From Owenia fusiformis (Eukaryota; Annelida; Polychaeta; Sabellida; Oweniidae), in contig CAIIXF020000010.1 in the NCBI GenBank assembly GCA_903813345.2, forward strand, positions 25,258,425-25,322,424: a stretch of DNA of 64,000 bases, read 5' to 3'. The notes beneath the pieces were generated by a model. It was not told where the DNA came from. It ran no database searches and saw nothing but the letters and a program-made list of their open reading frames with translations. Below, piece by piece: positions 28,101 to 48,482 of the stretch. Position 1 is the stretch's first letter, and each line of letters begins with the position of its first letter. A program made the position numbers and the translations under genes.

Positions 28101-30944
28101 AAAGTCGAGTGACTTTTTAGATGTCGAAAATCTTAATGTGAATGGCTCTCAGATCTTCTTTCATATCGCTTTTTCACAACAAACCTGTAAAATCATGATA
28201 AATAGATAGTAAAACAAATCATACTTAGTCATTCTGTTGATATTGCCTAAAGAAACAAATATTTTGATTTTTCTAAAATTCTCCCTCCATGCAGATTAAT
28301 TCTCAACTGAGACGGTTTAGCAGAAACGAATCAAATATTTTCAAAATTCTATTTACAATGAATTTACCACTTAGATTTTATAATTTAAAATTATCAATGC
28401 GTAAGACATAATTTGAATTAAATAATATATGTACATATTAGATAATTGGAATCATATATATGTATTTTCGTTTACTATTCATTACAAATAGTTGAGAATC
28501 TAGAGACACAGTAGTGTAAATTGCAGATAACAATATCAGGAAATCGACCAAAATAAGAATAATCATCAATAATCAGCTAGACTACTATATTTTCAGTTAA
28601 AAACATGTAATCATGTCATATCAGTCATCATGTGCTTATGTGTTTTTCGACTTATTATCAATCAAAGAAATAGTAATATAAGAATGAATATTCCATTTCA
28701 GCTACTCTAAATTTACACCTTGCTGTCACATGACCAAAAGTAATCATCCAAAATGGTAAGAAATTATTTCTCTCTTATTTTACTGCTTTACCAGGAAAGT
28801 ACGTTATCAGAACGTGTCAAATCTGATATATTTACGTGTCGTATATGTTTAGTTCACAATATCTTGAACATCCTTATGAAATGAATCTGTGAGTCTAGAA
28901 ATGTGTATCTTTCACTTTGGGGATCTGCCCACAAAAATCAATAGATCAGATACAGTCTAAAAGTTACAGTGCTGATACAAATTGATTGATAAGTCCTATA
29001 GTTGGCATTTTCTTGAATTTGAACATTTATGTCCCAAACTCCCCCAAACTGCAGAAAAATATTCACTGTAAATCATATTTACCAAAATGAGTGTTTCCAA
29101 CACAGTCAGAGAGAATGTTTCTGGCGAAATTCTGGGACTTCAAATACTTTTAAGTTGGGAAACCGGAAGTGCTTACCTTTTTTAATTCCCGAATCTCTCC
29201 GAAATTAGCTCATCTTGTAAATTGCACAGCTGTATTCAATGGAGTCTTGTCATATTCGATCAGCCTCAATTTTAAAGTGTATATTTTATTTTCAACGTGA
29301 TTTCATCGTTTTTTGTCGACTGGTAAGAAAACGCCGATGGATGACTTTTGACCTGACCTTGACCGATGGTGATCACGTCATCAATATTACTAAGATGGCG
29401 GTTTCAAAATTTTCTAAAATCGCTTCAAATAATATTATGTTAATTCCTAGCGAGTAAAGATATCTCTTAGTTTGCTATTTCACAATAAGATAACGAAATG
29501 TGTAAGGAATTCGTATTTATCAATTAAAACATCACATCGACATTTGGTATTCGTAAACTAGACGATGAAGATAACGACCTCGAAAAAAAACAAAAGAGCG
29601 AGTACGGGATTCGAACCCGGGCCTCCAGCGTGCTAAGCGAGGATTCTCCCCCTAGACCACCGATATATTACATATGGTATTGGGATTTTAACGCTACTTA
29701 TTTTGAATGCTATGATTCGGAAGTGACGTCACGTTCTTCACGTTTTGTTTGAGAGCGAGAACGAGACGTGCCAGAAGCCCGGCTTTTTTGTCAGTCGACC
29801 TGTTCAAAGTACATTTAGTTATAATTATCGCTTTCCAGAACAATTTAGGAAACAATATTTTCTATCTACGTCGATTACAAAGCATCTAAGGTACGTAAAT
29901 TTATATGAACAACTGAGTCAATAGGGATAAATAGCCCAACGAGAGTCGGCGGTCTTAAAAAATACTTGGATCTGGATGCCAGTCCTGGTATAAATATAGT
30001 TCCAGGGCAATTCGAAGAACGTATTAGATGTCCGTGGTTTCCAAGGCTTCATACCAGCGTACGCATAATACATTGTCACGAGTTTGAGCTGAAATTTCAC
30101 CAAAGTGAAGTAATGGTAATCTCCGCCAGGTTTGTTTATTGTGGTTAGCTTTTGATTAATTTGTTATTTGTGCATTCTATTTATCAGATAAGAGTCTCAG
30201 GGGTGTATACCTGTAGGTTACCTTCTTCTAAAGCCACTGTATCGTGGCCTTCCAGTAAAGATATATTCCTGCATGAGCAACTGGTCATGTCGTAATCATA
30301 AAATTTGAAATCATATGTCCGCCATTTTTCCACATCACAATTTGAATTGCGAGTTTTGTTCTTATTACTTTACCAAAAATTCCAAAACACACATAAAGTG
30401 ATCAGTGTATTAGTTCACATCTTCTGGATCGCTAACTTAGAATTTACAGCCAGTTACTAATGTCAGACGTTAACGATATTTCGTCCAGTTTTCGAACATC
30501 GTCATTTTTCTTGGAGCCATTTTGTTTTAATTTTAGACGAAATCATGTCATATCTCATCAAGGAGCCGAGCGGGGTCTGTTTTGATTTATGACACCACGG
30601 CCAGCTTTTTTCAAATGGAGTTCACAGTATTCCAGATGAAATCCCCTCTAGCCAAGTATTGGCTAGAGACTCGAGTAACCTGTAGGCAAATCCATTTTGG
30701 TAGGAGCACTCTGTTTAGTTTGAAAACTCAACCTTTATTCTTTTGTATCAGCATTATAGATCAGTCTTCTCTTAGACCTAGGCTAGCCTTTTTCAGCTAG
30801 CATTAAGAAAAGCAATCAGCTGACTTAGAAAAATAAGAGTTACAATCAAATTTTTTATTCTGTCAATCAGTTCATATGGTTAGAATAAGGAAAGAATGTG
30901 ATGTAACCACGTGTCTACTTACCGGCTTGTTCTATGTCATCCAT
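13121..30944 (-). CDS. NAA50: NAA50, N-alpha-acetyltransferase 50 (NatE catalytic subunit), complete
   Basis: Minus-strand exons: 30944–30923, 25207–24953, 21854–21788, 13301–13121; 174 residues (about 169 in human). Exons 2–4 match NAA50 closely: substrate-loop FPVTYNDKFYKDVLE, acetyl-CoA loop RRLGIG, and the conserved YYKRIEPADA near the C-terminus. This GNAT enzyme acetylates N-terminal Met-hydrophobic proteins with NatA and supports sister-chromatid cohesion. Exon 1 (MDDIEQAG) is inferred: it has a consensus donor (gccg/gtaagt) and joins in frame only if the second AG of tgcagag is the exon 2 acceptor. With the first AG, exon 1 must end in phase 2 (a human-like MKG start would fit), but I found no such exon. 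A likely polyadenylation signal lies near 12921. Intron 3 holds the Ngaro-type element. Confidence 0.85.
13640..14345. repeat. Degenerate array of an interspersed repeat
   Basis: Four to five diverged copies of a ~120–160 bp unit: aatttgaaccaaatctgtcc, then ggtatttgagttatcaaag, then a segment rich in ggccattttgaaattcagc and cttgaaaattccttcttgag. The array ends in gatggatggattc and a stretch like the ends of related repeats elsewhere in the window. It lies in NAA50 intron 3; unclassified. Confidence 0.6.
15337..15541 (+). repeat. Ngaro-type split direct repeat A1
   Basis: Matches A2 (19398–19602) over 205 bp with one base difference. It should carry the element's 5' promoter; a ccaat motif is present near 15449. 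Confidence 0.92.
15571..16233 (+). CDS. Gag-like protein of the Ngaro-type element
   Basis: A 220-residue open frame starting shortly after A1. The N-terminal half is charged and helical-looking; a basic Ser/Arg/Gln-rich stretch follows; near the C-terminus is a CCHC zinc knuckle, CRACGGKGHWAYEC. This is the usual nucleic-acid-binding signature of retroelement Gag proteins. It overlaps the next frame, a common arrangement in these elements. Confidence 0.85.
   Translation: MDMQQLEQLLDRKMDNLKRELTAENKSFVKKLKSDEHSFKHKAHRVQYEHNMGVKDSISTAMEQISNNSPEEAMASLTSGMSAIDHRNKLIKIADDSETGWAAVEKYEKKAIASDSDDDKKIRRAQSISFRNVSKKRRNRLNQKRSSFRGSTDSRQPEEGTSSGQQAKYSKTSGNGQQNQRSGRSRENDICRACGGKGHWAYECYSTYMEKQQNTSQGKQ
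16088..18172 (+). CDS. Reverse transcriptase–RNase H polyprotein of the Ngaro-type element
   Basis: A 694-residue open frame. Reverse transcriptase motifs: RRLVLDLRHIN, SFDIKSGYHH, LPFGISTGG and the catalytic AFLDDAL (LDD form of the YxDD box). RNase H motifs: VYSDASGN, WRELKG and WSTDNQN. The C-terminal domain with VDRFASS and VDAFSASW is typical of DIRS-order elements, which lack an aspartic protease and integrase. It looks intact. Translation probably starts downstream of the first ATG or by read-through from the gag-like frame, as is known in the order. Confidence 0.9.
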   Translation: MAMVSKTKGVGVHERTISAVPAEAKVTGPTSVIPHTWKNSRTLAKESSKKGTLSDCVIAPESKHVKDSLKRHIEFWSQEINAHSYVKSIISKGYVIPFLSEPDKAELKNNASAIRNSDFVTDAIQELLCDGKIVETEFPPHVVNPLTVAESSAGKRRLVLDLRHINPYIIRDKVKFEDLKVAREYFKKDAYMFSFDIKSGYHHISIAQVHQKYLGFKWQVGENTKYKYYMFTVLPFGISTGGLVFTKIVKPLVTRWRSKGMSIVAFLDDALCVCETLEEAVDQSHQVRSDLISSGFIPNDEKSIWEPTQNIKWLGFQIDLKQFTISIPETKRLKIMQDVHALCSNRQNTTAREVARVVGKIVSLQPAIGNICYLMTKHLQIVVASRSGWDVSIDLSVGARQEILFWRDNLPHMKGEKIEQSQVCTKLVYSDASGNACGGYVVEYETEKAHYTFSDSEKTNSSTWRELKGVQVVIQSLKHRIQNQRVMWSTDNQNIVNIIRKGSMKLDLQYLALAIFMLCKQFNVRLSVQWIPRENNVIADEISRIVETEDWKIAKWVFTWLDQLWGKHTVDRFASSKNNQVNRFNSEYWCPGTEAVDAFSASWKDENNWLVPPIKLVCKAVKYACFQRARSTLIVPKWNSAAYWPLLHNGIGYREFITQVIEIPMGTNVYIEGSQKDSVLDSKFHGITLALKLF
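18306..19292 (+). CDS. Tyrosine recombinase of the Ngaro-type element
   Basis: An open frame of about 330 codons; the part from 18492 is the usual 266-residue core. An N-terminal SAM-like core-binding region (SYTANFSNFKKWCNTF) precedes the catalytic domain. Catalytic residues are recognisable: Arg in FFRYDDISRLR, His-x-x-Arg in THSLRAGG, and His...Tyr in HGRWKSECAKDGY. It integrates a circular DNA copy, replacing the DDE integrase of LTR elements. No clear ATG is seen at its 5' side; members of this order are known to use splicing or read-through for this gene. Confidence 0.88.
   Translation, partial: ELQKDITEPKLQILFDELPRQLLKSKEDSTVRSYTANFSNFKKWCNTFENVKYLPAKTIHVALYLLSLIQNAVTVSIVNNAKYAIAWAHETACLPNPCDNIMINKLIESAKRSLGQGTVKKQPITPEMLEKIVDNSDNSYINLKSLRTITFMILAYAGFFRYDDISRLRSKDIQFKQTHIDIFVEKSKTDVYRNGNSVIIAKTCNKLCPYTWLQRYFEMAKIKQDSEEYIFRALTCKSNGYVLRNTNSKLSYSACRAMVINAIKNIGFDSEKFGTHSLRAGGATAAARFGIPDRVFKSHGRWKSECAKDGYVESHLKERMSVTLNLGI
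19324..19399 (+). repeat. Ngaro-type split direct repeat B1
   Basis: 76 bp beginning ggcatacgcagccattgc, identical to B2 at 20235–20310. It abuts and overlaps A2 by two bases, giving the B1–A2 junction expected for Ngaro/PAT elements. Confidence 0.92.
19398..19602 (+). repeat. Ngaro-type split direct repeat A2
   Basis: 205 bp, matching A1 with one difference (cctacatgag here, cctacacgag in A1). Confidence 0.92.
19775..19916 (+). repeat. Short tandem array inside the retroelement (A2–B2 interval)
   Basis: Several copies of aagccttctggggctg and variants, some in back-to-back pairs, separated by gtatc-type spacers. The array lies in the 632-bp untranslated interval between A2 and B2. Confidence 0.8.
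20235..20310 (+). repeat. Ngaro-type split direct repeat B2 (right end)
   Basis: Identical to B1 over 76 bp. The first ~20 bases (ggcatacgcagccattgc) are duplicated in tandem just upstream (from about 20217). The element ends at gataagaaat before aataaaa. Confidence 0.9.
20709..20996. repeat. Two perfect hairpins in NAA50 intron 3
   Basis: First hairpin: gtgatatctgtg (20709–20720) with cacagatatcac (20738–20749). Second: ttgatatcaatatct (20940–20954) with agatattgatatcaa (20982–20996). A gaatgaatgaatgaatg simple repeat lies between them. These may be remains of a foldback transposon; no outer ends were found. Confidence 0.55.
21931..23300. mobile_element. Long-armed Tc1/mariner-type MITE, partly eroded
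   Basis: The left end reads TA then cagggcgttcataaagttct. The left arm to about 22110 returns in reverse complement from about 22790 to 23290 (landmarks ctacccccga and gtgtaggtatactgagtg). The TA target and CAGGG start fit Tc1/mariner-related MITEs. The right tip has decayed into a tata run. A piggyBac-type MITE (22859–23169) is inserted in the right arm. Short frames inside are not genes. It begins just past NAA50 exon 3. Confidence 0.75.
22859..23169. mobile_element. piggyBac-type MITE nested in the mariner-type arm
   Basis: 311 bp bounded by TTAA on both sides (22855–22858 and 23170–23173). Ends ccctttcccgacg and cgtcgtgaaaggg are inverted repeats with one difference. TTAA target and CCC start are the piggyBac hallmarks. 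It interrupts the right arm of the surrounding element, so it is the younger of the two. Confidence 0.8.
23799..24811. mobile_element. Tc1/mariner-type non-autonomous transposon, 1013 bp
   Basis: Ends cagggtgatcactaagttct and agaacttagtgatcaccctg are inverted repeats extending ~37 bp with two differences. TA dinucleotides flank both ends. No transposase frame is left. It lies in NAA50 intron 2. Confidence 0.85.
25495..25640. repeat. Partial copy of the 48658–48937 MITE family
   Basis: Shares aataaattgaaatct, gaaatatgaattattggcaa and the end caaagttcgacgc with the element at 48658–48937. Only the right half is present, upstream of NAA50 exon 2. Confidence 0.6.
26743..27242. mobile_element. 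MITE copy 1 (ends CAGGCCTGTCAACT, 6-bp target duplication)
   Basis: Inverted ends caggcctgtcaact and agttgacaggcctg bound 500 bp, with tatata duplicated on both sides. It contains a C run of about 16 near 27020 and repeated ggtgttcaaaatttgg. It is nearly identical to copy 2. A 6-bp duplication fits a hAT subgroup or Dada-like family; family unassigned. Confidence 0.85.
27580..28077. mobile_element. MITE copy 2 (same family and orientation)
   Basis: Inverted ends as copy 1, 498 bp, with tttctg duplicated on both sides (27574–27579 and 28078–28083). It differs from copy 1 at a limited number of sites and carries the same C run. The separate target duplications show two insertion events rather than a tandem duplication. 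Confidence 0.85.
28702..28755 (+). other. Possible alternative first coding exon of ATP6V1A
   Basis: An ATG directly followed by a donor (ccaaaATG/gtaaga, ATG 28753–28755) would join in frame to the first AG of ATP6V1A exon 2, giving [15 protein letters not shown] plausible acceptor (ccatttcag) ends at 28701 and an E-box variant gtcacatgac lies at 28720–28729. If used, it would overlap NAA50 intron 1. It is less well placed than the exon at 31574 relative to the E-box cluster. Confidence 0.3.
29598..29740 (-). repeat. tRNA-like repeat with CRE motif, copy B
   Basis: Second copy of the repeat at 6863–7011. Minus strand: gggttcgaatcccg T arm, cttagca loop with AGC, and ggtggtctaggggg D-arm-like segment; the anticodon stem has two mismatches. 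The non-tRNA flank again ends in ggaagtgacgtcacgttctt with TGACGTCA at 29724–29731. It lies in NAA50 intron 1, about 1.2 kb from the shared promoter. Confidence 0.65.
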
Positions 30945-30973
30945 CGGACTAGGTTACATCGTGGAACGCAGCC
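30841..30973 (-). repeat. Left arm of a 133-bp perfect inverted repeat (NAA50 first exon)
   Basis: Reverse complement of 31545–31677 with no mismatch seen over 133 bp. It contains, on the minus strand, a start-stop codon pair, the ATG at 30944–30942, the sequence encoding MDDIEQA, and a consensus donor gccg/gtaagt. Similarity decays quickly on the spacer side and stops on the outer side. Confidence 0.95.
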
Positions 30974-31054
30974 GAACAAGACACTGAAGGCAACAGCATA
31001 TCTATCTTGATCTTAGCCGAATTTTTGGAAATTTAGATCGTCCATTTTGCAAGC

Positions 31055-31140
31055 TCACGTGACTGACACGTGACACATATCTGATCACGTGACTAGTTAC
31101 TGTATCGATCATGTGACTTAATCACGTGTCAATGACGTGT
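31055..31140. promoter_or_regulatory. Cluster of CACGTG (CLEAR/E-box) sites in the NAA50–ATP6V1A promoter
   Basis: Perfect CACGTG cores lie at 31056, 31067, 31086 and 31123, with near matches at 31109 (catgtg) and 31134 (gacgtg). Two read tcacgtgac, close to the CLEAR consensus GTCACGTGAC bound by TFEB, TFE3 and MITF. V-ATPase subunit genes are established TFEB targets. A ccaat box (31144) and an ETS-like cggaag (31166) follow. Each inverted arm adds one more CACGTG (30908 and 31605). Confidence 0.7.
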
Positions 31141-31558
31141 CACCCAATCATCTCTTCAAGGAAAACGGAAGTAAATATTTTTGAAAATGTTTTCCGAGCA
31201 TTTGCTACTGATTATAGAAGGCCCAATTACGCAACGAACGTAACTGCTAAATTGTTTTCGTGCCTAACATGCGCAGTACGCAATGAAAGAAACTGCTAAA
31301 TTGTATTTTTAGAGCTGTTTAATGATCTATTGATTCATAAAGACCTGTAATGATGCATTCAAATAAGACCGCCTCCTAAATGAAAACAGTACACATAAGG
31401 TGGTGAAAAAACAACGAACTAAAGTTGAAAGATCGCAACGTTCGCTACTTTGTTCAATTCCGGAAATCTCCAAGGGGCTGCAAATGGGAAATTATTTAGA
31501 TTTAGATTTTATAACCTCAGAATACTGGCTTCATTGTCGTGTTTGGCTGCGTTCCACG

Positions 31559-31564
31559 ATGTAA
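31559..31564 (+). promoter_or_regulatory. Start-stop uORF (ATGTAA) upstream of the ATP6V1A start
   Basis: ATG immediately followed by TAA, ten bases before the inferred start codon. The mirror arm has the same pair on the minus strand (30959–30954) before the NAA50 start. Start-stop uORFs are known to hold initiating ribosomes in other systems. Whether either lies inside the mRNA depends on the transcription start, which I cannot see. Confidence 0.4.
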
Positions 31565-31573
31565 CCTAGTCCG

Positions 31574-45382
<13,809 letters not shown>

Positions 45383-48300
45383 TAATAAGCATATAATAGA
45401 TTGGGAAATATATCAGCACCACCTATACTTCTATATTTAACTGAAACAGCTGTCTCAGAATGCAACATTTCAAAATACAAATATTTATTAAACATTCCAT
45501 TACAGTTCTTGCACTTTATTTTTGGAATAATATATCAAATTGAAACCAAGAATACCAATCTAATGTTAATGCAAATCAATTCTCTACATTTCTAATTCCT
45601 GTGTGAATAAGTATGATCATGATTTAAACACAAACATCAATGTATTCATTATAAAAGTTACTTTGTGAATTCTGGTATGCACAAGAGTAACAAATTGCAT
45701 TGTGATATAGTCGTAGGTTAAGCATGAATGTAAGAGACAATGTTATCTTCCATGTAGGCCTTTATGTGATAGACAATAGACATTATATTATATCAGAAAA
45801 TTGACAGAAAACAGATTATTGACATGTGCGAATGTTGTTACAAAATTGAGCTGCTTCATGTAACAAAAAGAACAGAGTTTTGGTACCATCTAGACCCCAT
45901 CATACCATTAGTTTTCTCATGGTATCATTTAGGTCTGATTTCTAATGTATAATCTTAAAACCTGTCTAATCTGGGACTGGTCTAAAGTGTTAAGATTAGT
46001 AGGTGTTCTCATTTCCAGGTTTTTATATAAACTTGTAAGTCAATGAGAGAAAATAAATTTGTGACTGAGAAGTGTTCACATTGAGGTGTTCAGATTAGAG
46101 AGGTCTTCAGATATACACTATTTTCTGTATGTAGCTTTTCACTAAAGCTATGAAAATGAATGTGAGACTGAATGTGCCAAGGGGTCTAGACAGTACTGTT
46201 AATAAAACCTGGACAATTTCCACCTAAAATAATGCACTTATGTGTCTGTGAAGGAGACACCAAACATCATATAAGTATTTTGAATGCTGATGATATTCTT
46301 TGGCTGAAGTGGCTGTGTACAATTGCCAAAGTGAGTTGCAATAGTAGTGTAGAAATGTAGAATCAATGTTAGAAAACACTGTATTGTAGAATATTGATAA
46401 TATGCTGCAGATTATAATTTGTAAATTATTTCATGCAAACGAAGTAGACACCAGTACCTAATAACTAACTCATGTGGTCAAATCATCTTTCTATTACAGG
46501 AAGAAATTGTGATCCATAGTGAAGCATGTGGTATGGCCCCTCATACATCCTTTGTAACTGTTTTAGCTGTGATACTATGTGCCCTTAATCTGATATACAT
46601 GCATGCCAATGATTAACTGAATTACTGGGTTACTACCTGTGTATCAGATTATGTTAATCCTTTGATTACTAATATTCAGTTCATTCCCTGATCAAAGTGG
46701 TATCACCAGGCAAAAATCCTCTAAAGACATATTATGAAGCATTTACAAGTTTATTCTGTGTTTATGTATAAATTGTACATTAGAGATAAACAATATTGAA
46801 TATTACAGTATATGTAGATGCATTATATTGTACAGATAACAGAATCACTGTTTTATGTCTATATATATATAAGGAATAAAGCCATGAACAATACTTTAAT
46901 ACAGTTGTGTTTGGTACACTGTATTTTACAATTGCCCTCACAATCAATTCCATTCATAAATTGTTGTCATTTTATCCTGAACTGTTCATTTTATCCTTGC
47001 TATACTTTAACATGGCACCCTTAATTTACAGTGCTCCACTTGTAACAAATTGTTTTTGACTTCTGTTATCATTTGTTTATATATTTCTTATTTAATTTCT
47101 TCACCATCTGGTGAAATCATTCAAGGTTGGAAAGAACATTTAGTTCAATGAATGTTTATACAGTGTTATGAGTACATTTATATTTTGACAAGAACCTTTT
47201 AAAGGAAGAATCAGATCAGTAGAATTAAGTTCCAAGCAAAACCATAATATTCATGCCCAAATATAATAAGTGAATGATCCTTTTTGCTCAAAGTTCTCCC
47301 TTTTATAATTCAATGTGTAAGACATCAAAGTCATGATGTGGAAAAATGAGTCAGTCCTGTAGCTCAGTGGTAGAGCACTCCCCAAGGAAACAAGGGCCCA
47401 TGGGTTTGAACCCCACTGGGGTGGACTGACTTTCACATCAGCCCTTAGCACAGAATTTCATTCTGCACTTTGATTAACCAAAGACAAAACCTGCTACACT
47501 ACGTGAATATATTAATTATTGTAAAAATGTATGTATCTCATAATTTTATACATAAAAATATTTAAAAAATATATTGCTTACATTCACATACTGTACACAC
47601 AAACATAAGAGAATCACTAAAAATAAACAAGCCATTAACATGCAAAATGTAGCCACCTATCGAACATCAACAGCTGGACCTCGTCCACAAAAATGTTGGA
47701 GACAATAACAATACAATACATGTATGTCACCATATGTGGTGGTGATATTAAAATGTACAATTTGAATAATGAGAGGGATAAGCACAATTAAGGAAGATTA
47801 GCTCCCAGAATTATTTGGTATTACATGTACTTGGCATCAGGGGGTTCCCCTTAGCTTTGCCTTAATGCTCCTCTGAACTCTGGAAAATCTTCCCCCTGGC
47901 CACAACTTAATAAAATAATAATTAGACAAAGGACTAGCTATGGTATGGAGAGTGATTTTAGACAATCATATCTCTGACCATGAGTATTTCTCATTAAAAA
48001 TACATTTTTATAAAAAATATTTTTCCAACCAACTGAGGTCCCCAGTATAAAAAAAAATTATCAAACCAACTATCCAAAAAACATAGATTTGGAGCACATC
48101 ATAACAAGAGAATGGGGTGTGGAAGATATTAAACTTTGATGACATAGTGCAGAAGAAATGTTTGATATGGTATAAATGAGGAAAAGGGCAATCTAATCTT
48201 TGTATAAAATATTTCCACATTTTGAAAAATATGTTGAGATCGGGTGCTAAACACAATGTTTTTTTGGAAAGTATCTTTTGTATGAATAATAAACATCTAA

Positions 48301-48482
48301 AAAAATATCTAAAATTGATGATGCGAGTGGTATCATGTCATTCATTGTTATTACATTCTATTATTTTTGAAATCATATCGGAACTTTTATTTGGAACTTC
48401 TCATATATGATATATAATCACATCAGTTGGATCTCTTAGGAAATCTATCATTATCAGATATGCTGTATCTCTAAAATTGTCT
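45383..48482. other. Convergent 3' region between ATP6V1A and DUOX
   Basis: Holds the ATP6V1A 3' UTR with AATAAA near 46053, 46201 and 46871, and on the minus strand a DUOX polyadenylation-type signal (tttatt on plus) near 48387. The only other structure recognised is the tRNA-like relic at 47355–47430. No coding gene seen. Confidence 0.5.
47355..47430 (+). repeat. tRNA-like relic (A and B boxes), probably SINE-derived
   Basis: tgtagctcagtggtagagc forms a good D arm with A box, and gggtttgaacccc a T arm with B box. The middle does not form an anticodon stem and the acceptor pairs only for about five bases (agtcc/ggact). This fits a tRNA-derived SINE head or a decayed tRNA rather than a working gene. 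Confidence 0.5.

Larger units (their letters stand above)
26404..28128. repeat. 32-bp inverted repeats enclosing twin MITEs
   Basis: ttcgacatctaaaaagtcac at 26404 begins a 32-bp arm whose reverse complement is at 28097–28128 with one difference. The 1.7 kb between holds two copies of one MITE plus unique sequence. It may be an older transposon that later received both insertions. Confidence 0.6.

Noticed and set aside
26833-28112. Several open frames with PPPPPP or GGGG stretches
   Set aside because: They run through the C/G tract of the twin MITEs and appear at the same place in both copies; the proline or glycine runs are products of the homopolymer.
29239-29328. ATG frame ending at a donor (gactg/gtaag) in phase with ATP6V1A exon 2
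   Set aside because: It would add about 28 residues unlike any V-ATPase A N-terminus; better first-exon candidates exist at 31574 and 28753.
47251-47451. 66-residue minus-strand frame
   Set aside because: It covers the tRNA-like relic and has no recognisable protein features.
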